A stretch of DNA of 34,191 bases. It comes from Comamonadaceae bacterium (lineage in GTDB: Bacteria > Pseudomonadota > Gammaproteobacteria > Burkholderiales > Burkholderiaceae_C). A model generated the notes under the pieces. The model was not told where the DNA came from. It made no database searches and worked only from the letters and a program-made list of their open reading frames with translations. The translations under genes and the position numbers were made by a program. This document shows positions 21,136-30,118 of the stretch, piece by piece. Where the stretch lies: positions 1 to 34,191 of the forward strand of contig CANBYM010000028.1 of NCBI GenBank assembly GCA_947373605.1. Reading direction: 5' to 3'. The first letter of the stretch is position 1. Each line of letters starts with the position of its first letter.

Positions 21136-21854
21136 GGGCTGTGTTGCGTTGGTTGGGACTGAGTGTGCTGGCGCTGGCAATGCTCCAGATATTTTTCATC
21201 GGCCGTATTGTGCTGATGGCCAAAGTGGCCCCGCAATCCACCGCATTTGAGCGTTCGCAGGCGTGGCAGATTCTGCGCGACAAAGGGCACCTACCCTGGA
21301 GCCAGCAGTGGGTGGACTACGGACAAATTTCCGACAACCTCAAACGTGCCGTAATCGCCTCAGAGGACGATGGCTTTGTCAACCACGACGGCGTGGACTG
21401 GGACGCGCTGGAAAAGGCCTGGGCCAAAAACAGCAAGGCCGAGCAGCGCGCCGAGCAACACGGCACCACCAAACCACCAAAGATTGTGGGCGGCTCCACC
21501 ATCACCCAGCAGCTGGCCAAAAATCTGTTCCTTTCCGGCGAACGCACGCTGTTTCGCAAGGCCCAGGAGTTTGTGCTGACTATGGCGCTGGAGTTGTGCC
21601 TGAGCAAGCAGCGCATTCTGGAGATTTATCTCAACAACGTGGAATGGGGCGAAGGCGTGTTCGGTGCCGAAGCCGCCGCGCAACACTACTTCCGCAAACC
21701 GGCCAGCCGCCTGAGTGCATATGAAGCCGCGCGCCTGGCGGTCATGTTGCCGCGCCCCAAGTATTTCGAGAAGCTGCCCAACTCCGCTTACGTGAGCGGG
21801 CGCGCAGCGGTCATTACCGGACGGATGGGAGACGCCCAGCTACCCGGCCAATAA
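21132..21854 (+). CDS. mtgA: Monofunctional biosynthetic peptidoglycan transglycosylase
   Basis: AVIASEDDGFVNHDGVDWDALEKAW, KIVGGSTITQQLAKNLFLSGERTLFRKAQE, ILEIYLNNVEWGEGVFGAEAAAQHYF. Confidence 0.95.
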   Translation: MRAVLRWLGLSVLALAMLQIFFIGRIVLMAKVAPQSTAFERSQAWQILRDKGHLPWSQQWVDYGQISDNLKRAVIASEDDGFVNHDGVDWDALEKAWAKNSKAEQRAEQHGTTKPPKIVGGSTITQQLAKNLFLSGERTLFRKAQEFVLTMALELCLSKQRILEIYLNNVEWGEGVFGAEAAAQHYFRKPASRLSAYEAARLAVMLPRPKYFEKLPNSAYVSGRAAVITGRMGDAQLPGQ

Positions 21855-21888
21855 GCGACTGAAGTCTGCGCTCTGTATCATCGCGGCC

Positions 21889-22500
21889 ATGCGTGCCAAG
21901 TTGATGAGTTACTTCCTGTTGGGGCTGATCCGCTTGCTCACCGGATCGCAAGCGCGTTGGTATGGATGCCCGCCCAAAGCGGAGCAGCGCATTTATTTCG
22001 CCAACCACCAAAGCCATGCCGACCTGGTAATGATCTGGGCGGCGCTGCCCAAAGAGCTGCGCAACGTCACCCGCGCCATTGCCGCACGAGACTACTGGAC
22101 CCAAACACCGTTCAAGCGCTGGATTACGTCCGCCGTGTTCAATGTGATTTATGTGTCGCGCGAGCGCACCGCTGACGAAGACCCGCTGGAGCCGCTGTTG
22201 GAGGCCCTTAACAATGGCGACTCCATCATTCTGTTTCCCGAAGGCACGCGGGGTCATGCGGGCGACCCGCAAGCCTTCAAGGCAGGGCTGTACAACCTGG
22301 CCCTGCGCTTTCCGCAGGCGGTGCTGGTGCCGGCCTGGATCAATAACGTGCAGCATGTACTGCCCAAAGGTGAGGTGGTTCCGGTGCCGGTGCTGTGCTC
22401 GGTGACATTTGGCGCGCCCATTGCCGTGAAGAGCGGCGAGGCCTGCAAAGATTTTCTGGCCCGCGCACGCGAATGCGTGATGGCCCTGCGCGAGGTCTGA
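21889..22500 (+). CDS. 1-acyl-sn-glycerol-3-phosphate acyltransferase family protein (PlsC-like)
   Basis: NHQSHADLVMIWAALP (NHxxxxD box) and FPEGTRG motif. Confidence 0.9.
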   Translation: MRAKLMSYFLLGLIRLLTGSQARWYGCPPKAEQRIYFANHQSHADLVMIWAALPKELRNVTRAIAARDYWTQTPFKRWITSAVFNVIYVSRERTADEDPLEPLLEALNNGDSIILFPEGTRGHAGDPQAFKAGLYNLALRFPQAVLVPAWINNVQHVLPKGEVVPVPVLCSVTFGAPIAVKSGEACKDFLARARECVMALREV

Positions 22501-22506
22501 CGCACC

Positions 22507-23496
22507 ATGTATTTCTACTTAAAGAGCCTCACGCCGGGTCAGCAGATCGGCGCGCTGTTTGTGATTGTTTTCGGCATCTTGCTCGCCGCCAGCGTCACGC
22601 TGTTTGCCTTTTCGATTAAAGAGTTCGAGGACGAGCAGCGGGCTCAGCAACGGCGCGCCGCCCTGGAGCGCTACCGGGGCGTAGTGCGCACCAGCTGGTT
22701 CATGGTGCTGGTGTTCTGGCTGGGCTGGCTCATTGGCGACCGCACGGCACTTACCCTGTTTTGTGCTGTGTCCTTTTTTGCATTGCGTGAGTTTTTGACG
22801 CTATCACCAACCCGCCGTGGCGACCACCGCAGTCTTGTACTGGCCTTTTTTGTGGTGCTGCCGCTGCAGTATTGGCTGGTGTGGGCGGAACACTTTGACA
22901 TGTTTGCGGTGTTTATTCCGGTGTATGTGTTTCTGGCGCTGCCGTTCGCCAGTGCGCTGGCCAATGACCCCACCCGCTTTTTGGAGCGCAACGCCAAGCT
23001 GCAGTGGGGCATCATGGTCTGCATCTACGGAATGAGCCACGTGCCCGCCCTGCTGATGCTCAAATTCCCGGGCTACGACCATCGCAACGCATTTCTGGTG
23101 TTCTTTCTGGTGATGGTGGTGCAGACCTGCATGGTGACCCAGCATCTGGCAACGCGCCAGTTTGCGCGTACACCCGTGGCACCAGACATCAGCACCAGCT
23201 TTCACTGGCACACCTGGGCCATTGGCCTGTTGGCGGGCAGTGTATTCGGCGCACTGCTGGCGGGCATCACGCCTTGGGTGCCAGGCACAGCGTTTGCGTT
23301 TGCGCTGATCGCCTGTCTGGCCGGCTCCATGGGCCACTTCGTGATGAAAGCATTGAAGCGCGACCGGGGCATCCCGAGTTGGGGGCCGGATGGCAGTGCG
23401 ACCACCGGCGCCGGCGGCCTGTTGGACCGCGTCGATGCCCTGTGTTTTGCGGCGCCGGTTTTTTTCCATTCCGCGCGCGGGTATTTCAACCTGTAG
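22507..23496 (+). CDS. Phosphatidate cytidylyltransferase family protein (CdsA-like)
   Basis: Multi-TM; C-terminal [21 protein letters not shown]...[21 protein letters not shown] resembling the CdsA signature; follows plsC-like gene. Confidence 0.85.
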   Translation: MYFYLKSLTPGQQIGALFVIVFGILLAASVTLFAFSIKEFEDEQRAQQRRAALERYRGVVRTSWFMVLVFWLGWLIGDRTALTLFCAVSFFALREFLTLSPTRRGDHRSLVLAFFVVLPLQYWLVWAEHFDMFAVFIPVYVFLALPFASALANDPTRFLERNAKLQWGIMVCIYGMSHVPALLMLKFPGYDHRNAFLVFFLVMVVQTCMVTQHLATRQFARTPVAPDISTSFHWHTWAIGLLAGSVFGALLAGITPWVPGTAFAFALIACLAGSMGHFVMKALKRDRGIPSWGPDGSATTGAGGLLDRVDALCFAAPVFFHSARGYFNL

Positions 23497-23503
23497 GCCC
23501 ACC

Positions 23504-24064
23504 ATGCGAATACTTGGCATCGACCCCGGACTGCGCACCACCGGCTTTGGCGTGGTCGATGAACAAGGTGGCGCGCTCAGCTATGTAGCCAGCGGAACGA
23601 TCAGTACGCAGCACCTCGATACCCACGCCCTGCCCGCGCGCTTGAAGGTTTTGTTTGACGGAATTGGGGAAGTGGTACAGCGCTACCAGCCTGATTGCGC
23701 GTCAATGGAAATCGTATTTGTGAATGTGAATCCACAGTCCACACTCCTGCTGGGTCAGGCGCGCGGTGCGCTGATTACTGCGCTGGTATCCCAAAATCTG
23801 CCGGTGGCCGAATACACCGCGTTGCAAATGAAGCAGGCCGTGGCCGGCCATGGCCGTGCGCAAAAAAGCCAGATCCAGGAAATGGTCAAGCGCCTCCTTT
23901 CCCTAAGCGGCCTGCCCGGCACCGATGCCGCCGACGCATTGGGCCTGGCGATCACCCACGCCCATGCCGGCAAAGCGATGGCGCGGCTGGCTGCGGCCGA
24001 CGGCATAGGCAGCACAGCAAAAATCAGCAACAAAGCTTCCTACCGGGCTGGGCGCAGCCGTTAA
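23504..24064 (+). CDS. ruvC: Crossover junction endodeoxyribonuclease RuvC
   Basis: [62 protein letters not shown]; internal ATG of ORF 23390..24064. Confidence 0.97.
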   Translation: MRILGIDPGLRTTGFGVVDEQGGALSYVASGTISTQHLDTHALPARLKVLFDGIGEVVQRYQPDCASMEIVFVNVNPQSTLLLGQARGALITALVSQNLPVAEYTALQMKQAVAGHGRAQKSQIQEMVKRLLSLSGLPGTDAADALGLAITHAHAGKAMARLAAADGIGSTAKISNKASYRAGRSR

Positions 24065-24095
24065 TTCGCAGTCGTTAATTCGCAGTCGTTAGTTG
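24054..24095. repeat. Three-copy 14-bp tandem repeat spanning the ruvC and alkB stop codons
   Basis: gcagccgttaattc / gcagtcgttaattc / gcagtcgttagttg, followed by partial gcagt. Confidence 0.9.
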
Positions 24096-25255
24096 GCAGT
24101 GTTGCGGCCCCAGCGCGCGATCAGCCGCTGCGTCGCCGGGGGATGCACATTGGCCCTGTGAACGTCGCCGCCATAGTGCTTTATGACCCGGTGGTCCATC
24201 ATCGCAAACCAAAGGCTTGGCACATAGGCCACCGTGATCAAGGCCGCATAGCCCGAAGGAAGCTGGGGCGCTTCCTCAAAGTGGCGCAGCGACTGATAGC
24301 GCCGCGACGGATTGGCATGGTGGTCGGAGTGCCGCTGCAAGTGGTACAAGATTAAATTGCCGACGATGTGGTTACTGTTCCACGAATGCTCCGGTGCGCA
24401 GCGCACGTATGCGCCCTCTGCGTCTTTGGCGCGCAGCAGACCGTAGTGCTCGACATAGTTGACGGACTCCAACATAGACGCGGCATAGACCCCTTGCAGC
24501 AGCAAAAACGGCAACACTACCCAACCCAGCCACAACGCCAGTGCACCAAAAAAAACCACGGTCATGGCCCAGGCCTGCAAGTTGTCGTTACGTATGTTCC
24601 AGACGCCATGCCCCTGCCGCGCAAGTCGCAACTTCTCCAGCTGCCAGGCGGATCGCAAACTGCCGATAACTGTGCGCGGCAAAAACGCCCAAAAGCTCTC
24701 GCCCATGCGCGCACTGGCCGGATCGCCCGGTGTGGCCACATTTTTATGATGCCCCCGGTTGTGCTCTACATAAAAATGTCCGTACAGGGATGGTGCCAAT
24801 GCCAGCTTGGAAAGCCACTGGTCCCATTTTTCTTTTTTGTGCCCCAATTCATGGCCGGTGCCTATGCCGACACCGTTGATGGCACCCACGAGAAATACGA
24901 GCGCCGCATACGCATACCAGGGCATAGACTGCATCGCAACCAGCCAGGCGCCCAGCGCAGTGCCGATGATTTGGGACGGCACATAGGCCCACACCAGCGC
25001 ACGGTAGTACACATCCGTTTCCATGCGCGCTACAGCTTCGTCCGTCGGGTTACTCGCGTCTTCACCCAGCGTCTGGTCCAGTACAGGAATCAGCACATGA
25101 ATGACCAGCGGCGCATACAAAAGCCACCACCAGTGGCCGGTCCACGTGTACATCAGCGTCGCCGCAATAAAGGTGACAGGCACCGCCGGGCTCCACAGCC
25201 AAAGCCTGCGCTTTTCGTCGACGTCCGTCTTCAGGGGTTGGCTCAGAGTGCTCAT
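24089..25255 (-). CDS. alkB: Alkane 1-monooxygenase (AlkB-type integral membrane non-heme diiron hydroxylase)
   Basis: His boxes HELGHK, EHNRGHHKN, NYVEHYG, LQRHSDHHANP; NSNHIVGNLILYHLQRHSDHH; start at ATG 25255. Confidence 0.92.
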   Translation of the reverse strand: MSTLSQPLKTDVDEKRRLWLWSPAVPVTFIAATLMYTWTGHWWWLLYAPLVIHVLIPVLDQTLGEDASNPTDEAVARMETDVYYRALVWAYVPSQIIGTALGAWLVAMQSMPWYAYAALVFLVGAINGVGIGTGHELGHKKEKWDQWLSKLALAPSLYGHFYVEHNRGHHKNVATPGDPASARMGESFWAFLPRTVIGSLRSAWQLEKLRLARQGHGVWNIRNDNLQAWAMTVVFFGALALWLGWVVLPFLLLQGVYAASMLESVNYVEHYGLLRAKDAEGAYVRCAPEHSWNSNHIVGNLILYHLQRHSDHHANPSRRYQSLRHFEEAPQLPSGYAALITVAYVPSLWFAMMDHRVIKHYGGDVHRANVHPPATQRLIARWGRNTAN

Positions 25256-25375
25256 GATTTTTCCATAGACGATTGCAACAGTCCGCTTCCCAGCAGTCAA
25301 CAGTGCTATCCCTGCGCATTTCACTCACACAGAAAAAATTTCACAATCTCATAAGTACCAGCCCACTGCAGCTTC

Positions 25376-25392
25376 ATGACAGATTTGTAATT
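25376..25392. promoter_or_regulatory. Candidate response-regulator binding site (imperfect palindrome similar to CusR/CopR-type boxes)
   Basis: ATGACAGATTTGTAATT in the alkB/response-regulator divergent intergenic region; two mismatches to recalled TGACAAnnTTGTCA core. Confidence 0.35.
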
Positions 25393-25456
25393 ACAGCCCC
25401 CGCACGCTGCCCTTTAGCTCACAGGCAGGCAATAAGAATGTGAAAAGGGACGTGTG

Positions 25457-26143
25457 ATGAAAGTTCTGCTGGTAGAAGACGAGCAAAAAATTGCCGGGTT
25501 CATGAGCGCCGGCCTCAAGGAGCAGGGCTTTGTCGTGGAGCACTGCGACAACGGCATTGACGGTTATGACCGCGCCAGCGCGGGCAGCTTTGATGTCATC
25601 GTTCTGGACATCATGTTGCCTGGGCGCGATGGCCTCTCCATCCTCAAATCGCTACGAAAGTCGGGCAACGTGACGCCGATTATTTTGCTCACTGCGCGCA
25701 ATGAACTGGACGACCGCATCGAGGGTTTGTCGATGGGTGCGGACGACTATCTGGCCAAGCCGTTTTTTGTGGAGGAGCTCATCGCGCGGGTGATGGCGCT
25801 GCTGCGCCGCGTCTCCGGTGAGCGGCAAAACGTGCTGGCCGTGGGTGAGTTGCGGCTGGACCGCATCAGCCGTGAGGTCACCTGGTACGGTCAGAGCGTG
25901 GACCTGACCGGACGCGAATTCAACCTGGTGGAATACCTTATGCGCTCACCCGGACGCGTACTCACGCGCACTCAGATACTCGAACATGTATGGGACTACG
26001 ACTTTGATCCCAGCACCAACGTGGTCGATGTCTGCATTCAGCGCATCCGCAAGAAGATGGCATCGATTGGTGTTGATGCCGGTGGCGAGTCGCCCATTGA
26101 GAGCGTGCGCGGCGTGGGCTACCGTTTTCGCAAATTGGCATGA
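25457..26143 (+). CDS. OmpR/PhoB-family response regulator
   Basis: MKVLLVEDEQKIAGFMSAGL, LDIMLPGRDG, GADDYLAKPF, winged-helix TQILEHVWDYDFDPSTNVVDVCIQRIRKKM. Confidence 0.95.
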   Translation: MKVLLVEDEQKIAGFMSAGLKEQGFVVEHCDNGIDGYDRASAGSFDVIVLDIMLPGRDGLSILKSLRKSGNVTPIILLTARNELDDRIEGLSMGADDYLAKPFFVEELIARVMALLRRVSGERQNVLAVGELRLDRISREVTWYGQSVDLTGREFNLVEYLMRSPGRVLTRTQILEHVWDYDFDPSTNVVDVCIQRIRKKMASIGVDAGGESPIESVRGVGYRFRKLA

Positions 26144-28059
26144 TCCGCTCGTTCCGTTTGCGACTGGCCTTGTTGTCGGCACTGCTGGCCGGACTGGTGC
26201 TGGCCGCCTTCGGCTTGGGCAGCCTGTGGTTGATCCGCAATATCAAGACCGAGAAAATTGACAACGAACTGCGCTTCTTTGCCGAGCGACAAGCCGCCCG
26301 GCCACGCGACCCGGACGGCTGGCCATTTGCGGAAGGTGAGCTGGCCATCCGGCTTGGTGTGCGAGACCGTACTGACCTGCTTCTGCTGGTGCAAACGCCA
26401 TCCGGCGAGACACTATTTCAATCCGCCCATTGGCCTGCCGATTTACGCACCGACAAAATCAACTGGCCCAAACCGGGCGACGGACCCGGGCAAAGGTCAC
26501 TCAATAGACCCTTGGGTATGGTGTTCATTGCATCCGCGCAGGCTGCCACCGTGTCAGAGTATGCGCCGGTGCAGTTGGCTGCCGGTGGCCCCGGCGGCGG
26601 TGGACCAGGCGGCGGTCCCGGTGGAAGAGGCAGTCCGGGCGGGCCGGGTGGGCCCGGTGGTCCACCAGGTCCTACAGGTCCTGCGCCGGGAGCGCCTGCG
26701 GTGGCTCCGCCCGGTGCGCTTCCCGGACCCTCACGTTCCACAGACAGACCGGAGCCTGCACCCTATAGGCCCCTGCCATTGGAGCAGACAGATCAGGTTG
26801 CCACACCGGAGATGCGATTGCCGCCGCCCAGCGCGGCGCAGGTGAACACACCAATGCATTCGGTGGCCGGTCCTTTAGCCAACAACACAGCGCCCGATGC
26901 CCGCCCACCGCAGCACGTGGACCGGCCACCTCCGTTGGTGCTAGAGCCACTTCCACCACTGCCGACCGACAGGCCACCGCCGGCATCCGCAGTGCAGGCC
27001 TTGTTTGCAGCCGCTGACCAGCAATGGCGCTTCGGCCTCTCAGCCGCGGACAATGTACGCGTTGCCATTGCGATTAACGCCAGTGTCATGGACAGCGATA
27101 TGCGTGGCACCCGCATCGCCTTTTTGCTCGCCCTTCCTTTTGCTTTGGTACTCATCGGCGCAGGAAGTTGGGTATTTGCCGGCAGGGCATTGCGGCCGCT
27201 GCAAAAGCTGACTGCCGTAACGCAGCGTGTGACGGCGGAAGGCCTGAGCCAGCGCATACTGGCCCGGGGCGAAGACCTGGAGTTCGCCGGGCTTATTGAA
27301 GTGTTTAACAACATGCTGGCACGGCTGGAGCGCAGCTTTCAGCAAGCACGCCGCTTCTCGGCAGACGCGGCGCATGAGCTTAAGACCCCACTGGCCATTG
27401 TTCAGGGGCAGCTGGAGCGCGCCATTGCCCAAGCGGAAGACGGCTCCAACATGCAGGGTAACCTGACCAGCATTCTCGATGAAGTGCAGCGCCTGTCCAC
27501 CATCTCTCGCAAGCTGCTATTGCTCTCGCAGGCCGATGCGGGAAAGCTCTATGTCTCAGGCACCCCCTTCGACATGAGCAGTGCCCTTGAGGATTTGCTG
27601 GAAGACACACGCATGCTGGCGCCGCAATTGCAGGTCAACGCCAACATTGAAGCGCAGCTCTTCGTGCAAGGCGACGCCAGTCTGCTACGACAGGTGTTGC
27701 ATAACCTGATCAGCAACGCCATTAAGTACAACGCGCCGCCCGACGGCGTGCGGGGATGGATTCGCATCGACGCGCAGCGCCGTGTCAAAGGCATCGAAGT
27801 AGTGGTGAGCAACTCATCAGAAGGCATTGCCGCTGCGCTACGGGAAAAAATTTTTGAACGCTTTTTCCGGGTGGACTCTGCGCACAGCCGCAGCGTAGAA
27901 GGGGTAGGCCTAGGACTGAGCGTATCGCGTGAGATCGCCCGCGCACACGGTGGCGATCTGACCCTGCAAGGTGTCGATGCGGGCGCGGTGTATTTCGCGC
28001 TGCATTTGCCACTGCAGCGCCCCACGATAAATCGATGGGGCGGCCGCGCTATGCAATAG
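26140..28059 (+). CDS. Sensor histidine kinase with collagen-like/Pro-rich extracytoplasmic insert
   Basis: HAMP-like GRALRPLQKLT, H-box FSADAAHELKTPLA, N-box LHNLISNAIKYN, G-box GVGLGLSVSREIARAHGG; 4-bp overlap with response regulator. Confidence 0.95.
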   Translation: MIRSFRLRLALLSALLAGLVLAAFGLGSLWLIRNIKTEKIDNELRFFAERQAARPRDPDGWPFAEGELAIRLGVRDRTDLLLLVQTPSGETLFQSAHWPADLRTDKINWPKPGDGPGQRSLNRPLGMVFIASAQAATVSEYAPVQLAAGGPGGGGPGGGPGGRGSPGGPGGPGGPPGPTGPAPGAPAVAPPGALPGPSRSTDRPEPAPYRPLPLEQTDQVATPEMRLPPPSAAQVNTPMHSVAGPLANNTAPDARPPQHVDRPPPLVLEPLPPLPTDRPPPASAVQALFAAADQQWRFGLSAADNVRVAIAINASVMDSDMRGTRIAFLLALPFALVLIGAGSWVFAGRALRPLQKLTAVTQRVTAEGLSQRILARGEDLEFAGLIEVFNNMLARLERSFQQARRFSADAAHELKTPLAIVQGQLERAIAQAEDGSNMQGNLTSILDEVQRLSTISRKLLLLSQADAGKLYVSGTPFDMSSALEDLLEDTRMLAPQLQVNANIEAQLFVQGDASLLRQVLHNLISNAIKYNAPPDGVRGWIRIDAQRRVKGIEVVVSNSSEGIAAALREKIFERFFRVDSAHSRSVEGVGLGLSVSREIARAHGGDLTLQGVDAGAVYFALHLPLQRPTINRWGGRAMQ

Positions 28060-28312
28060 GGGTCAGTGCATAGATTTCATGCGCAACGCCAAGGTCCGCA
28101 AACCGCTGCCCGTTGGCCTGAAAGAATTTTGTCATCGCTGCTTGATCTATGACCTCCGTCGCAATCATCGCCGATTTTTCATCCACCTGGCCAACCAGCG
28201 TCCCCCGCCAAAAAGCGCTTTGCGCTTGAGCGTCCGCATCAAAAGCTGCTCTCCACAAGGAATACGTAAATCCGGGTTTGGTGAATGTGGTGGTGATCAA
28301 AATATTTTTCAT
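28049..28312 (-). CDS. Small hypothetical protein (possible DUF3764-like / ferredoxin-like fold)
   Basis: 87 aa MKNILITTTFTKPGFTYSLWRAAFDADAQ...; convergent and overlapping with kinase 3' end; family assignment weak. Confidence 0.5.
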   Translation of the reverse strand: MKNILITTTFTKPGFTYSLWRAAFDADAQAQSAFWRGTLVGQVDEKSAMIATEVIDQAAMTKFFQANGQRFADLGVAHEIYALTPIA

Positions 28313-28403
28313 TGTTGCTCCAAGAATGTTGAGCGGACTTAAGCCTGATAACAACTACAGGCAGGGCTCTAACCACCTGAAGCAGCGCAATCTTCAGCCG
28401 TAT

Positions 28404-28904
28404 TCAATGCAATGTAAAGAGACGCGCCGCGTTTATGCACGGGCTGATGGAATCAGCCTCACTCAATGCTTCGACTTCTCCGTTCAGCTGGTCTCTACCA
28501 GAGCGCACCATTGCCCGGCGCAGCCGGTGCAACCTGGTCCAGGCCGTCTCATAACTTCCCAGGCCCAGAACACGTTGGAGTCCGAGGGCGTTGACTCCCT
28601 GCTTTTGGTTAGTGACATACCAGATAGCGGCAAACCAGATGCGCAGCTCCGTTCTGGTTTTGTCAAAGATGGCTCCAGCCGTCACGCTGGACTGGTGCTT
28701 ACAGCGCCGGCAAATCAGGCGGCCGCGAGTCAAACGAATAGGCTCGTTCTGGTGTTCACACTTTGGACAAACAAAGCCTTTAGGCCATCGCAGATGTTGG
28801 AGGTACTGACGGCAAGCTTCGTCAGAGTGAAACCAGTCCATGAACTGACCCCAGTTCTTGGGGTAATCCACTCCAGCCTTCAGGGATTCGCTTTGGACAG
28901 CCAC
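28404..28904 (-). pseudogene. Truncated IS1595-like transposase (zinc-ribbon N-terminal part only)
   Basis: C-x2-C zinc ribbon FVCPKCEHQNEPIRLTRGRLICRRCKHQSSVTAGAIFDKTRTELRIWFAAIW...GVNALGLQRVLGLGSYETAWTRLHRLRRAMV; ends at GEVE, before the expected DDE catalytic domain. Confidence 0.8.
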
Positions 28905-29007
28905 CCCCCGATTGCGTATGCCGTGGAGCTAAAGGGATACCCCATTTAAACGTACAGCACTCTATCGACACTTCAACTGAACGGCTAGGTCTCAAAGCGG
29001 CTTTTTT

Positions 29008-29658
29008 CTACGCTCTGCGCTTACGCACTTTGACACTGAGTTGGTAATTGATCACCGTCGTAGGGCCGATGAGCGTTACCCCCTTCACGGGGATCGTCTT
29101 TATCTCATTGGCCTGCCATAGGGTCACTTTGAAGTCACCGGTTGGAAGGTCGTCAAGGGTGGCGATGCCATCAACACCAGTTTTTGCGGCCCATGGCGAA
29201 TCGGCAACGTAAACGTACCCGGTCATGGATGAATGCAAGTGGCACCCAAGCAGTACGACGCCTGCGGCATCGACGGTGACTTCAAAAGATTGAGGCGCCT
29301 TGCCCTCAACCAATGCGTTCTCGCGCGCTTGGAATAGCGGCGCGTAATCGACGCCAAACTGGTTACCGGTGGTCGCACGAATATGGTGGTCCCACGGATC
29401 CATATTGACGAATCGGAGCTTGCTGCCGGGTGTCACCAGAGTCACCTTGGGAACAAACTGCATCTTCTCTTGCTTCACAATAGAAAGCGCGCTCGGTAAA
29501 ACTTTTGGCGCAGTGCCGGACGCCGGATGCACAGACACCACTGCTTCCTCAACGGGCACGCCGTCTGCATCAACGACCATTACTTTCAACGTCGCTGCTT
29601 CGCTCACTAAACAAATGAGCGCACTGACTAGCAGTACAGGTAAGTGTTTCTTTTTCAT
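29008..29658 (-). CDS. Exported cupredoxin-like protein (methylamine-utilization-protein-like)
   Basis: Signal peptide; FVNMDPWDHHIRA and VVLLGCHLHSSMTGYVYV candidate His/Cys/His/Met copper ligands; flanked by carboxypeptidase-regulatory-like segment. Confidence 0.8.
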   Translation of the reverse strand: MKKKHLPVLLVSALICLVSEAATLKVMVVDADGVPVEEAVVSVHPASGTAPKVLPSALSIVKQEKMQFVPKVTLVTPGSKLRFVNMDPWDHHIRATTGNQFGVDYAPLFQARENALVEGKAPQSFEVTVDAAGVVLLGCHLHSSMTGYVYVADSPWAAKTGVDGIATLDDLPTGDFKVTLWQANEIKTIPVKGVTLIGPTTVINYQLSVKVRKRRA

Positions 29659-30083
29659 TGGGTAATGATGTCGCGGTGCATGGGAGCCAGTTTGGCTAAC
29701 AGCTGGTTTTGTGCGGAAAACGGAATATTTTTTGCGTCCATTGCTGCTTGCAAATCTTCTACGAGTGCGTTGAAGTTCCCCTTGGTAATGTCCAAGCTGG
29801 AATGCGCGCTTTTCATATCAGCACCTGTGTATTTGCAAGAACCGCCGGAAAGCACACAAAATTGCTCTGCCAGCCGATCACTCAGATTCTGTGAATTGGT
29901 TTTCTTGAACATATCTCCGAACCGCGTATCGGCTTTTAGCCGGGCTACAAAGTCTACCGTCAGGCTTGTAATACCGGCATTTTCGCCAAGCGCCTTGTAG
30001 AGGGCCGGGTCAGTTTGTGCAGTTGCTACCGACGCGGCCATTGCGCCGCAAATCAGCGCCAAATAAAGTAAAGTTCTCTTCAT
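29655..30083 (-). CDS. Exported group 1 truncated hemoglobin
   Basis: Signal peptide MKRTLLYLALICGAMAASVATAQ; ALYKALGENAGI...FCVLSGGSCKYTGADMKSAHSSLDI with proximal His; overlaps cupredoxin gene by 4 bp. Confidence 0.87.
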   Translation of the reverse strand: MKRTLLYLALICGAMAASVATAQTDPALYKALGENAGITSLTVDFVARLKADTRFGDMFKKTNSQNLSDRLAEQFCVLSGGSCKYTGADMKSAHSSLDITKGNFNALVEDLQAAMDAKNIPFSAQNQLLAKLAPMHRDIITQ

Positions 30084-30118
30084 GGTATTGGGTTCCAAAT
30101 GGGGTAATAAGACGCTAA

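Noticed and set aside
22804-23541. 245 aa minus-strand ORF antisense to the cdsA-like gene
   Set aside because: Composition artefact; sense frame has CdsA-like features and proper operon context.
24368-25354. 328 aa plus-strand ORF antisense to alkB
   Set aside because: No family resemblance; alkB strand carries all histidine boxes.
26418-26741. Antisense Pro-rich ORF (GPPGPPGPPG) opposite the kinase insert
   Set aside because: Reverse complement of Gly/Pro codons automatically gives another Gly/Pro-rich frame; no independent coding evidence.
28950-29007. Possible rho-independent terminator after the cupredoxin gene (aaagcggctttttt)
   Set aside because: Stem is only about 5 bp and poorly oriented; insufficient for a terminator call.
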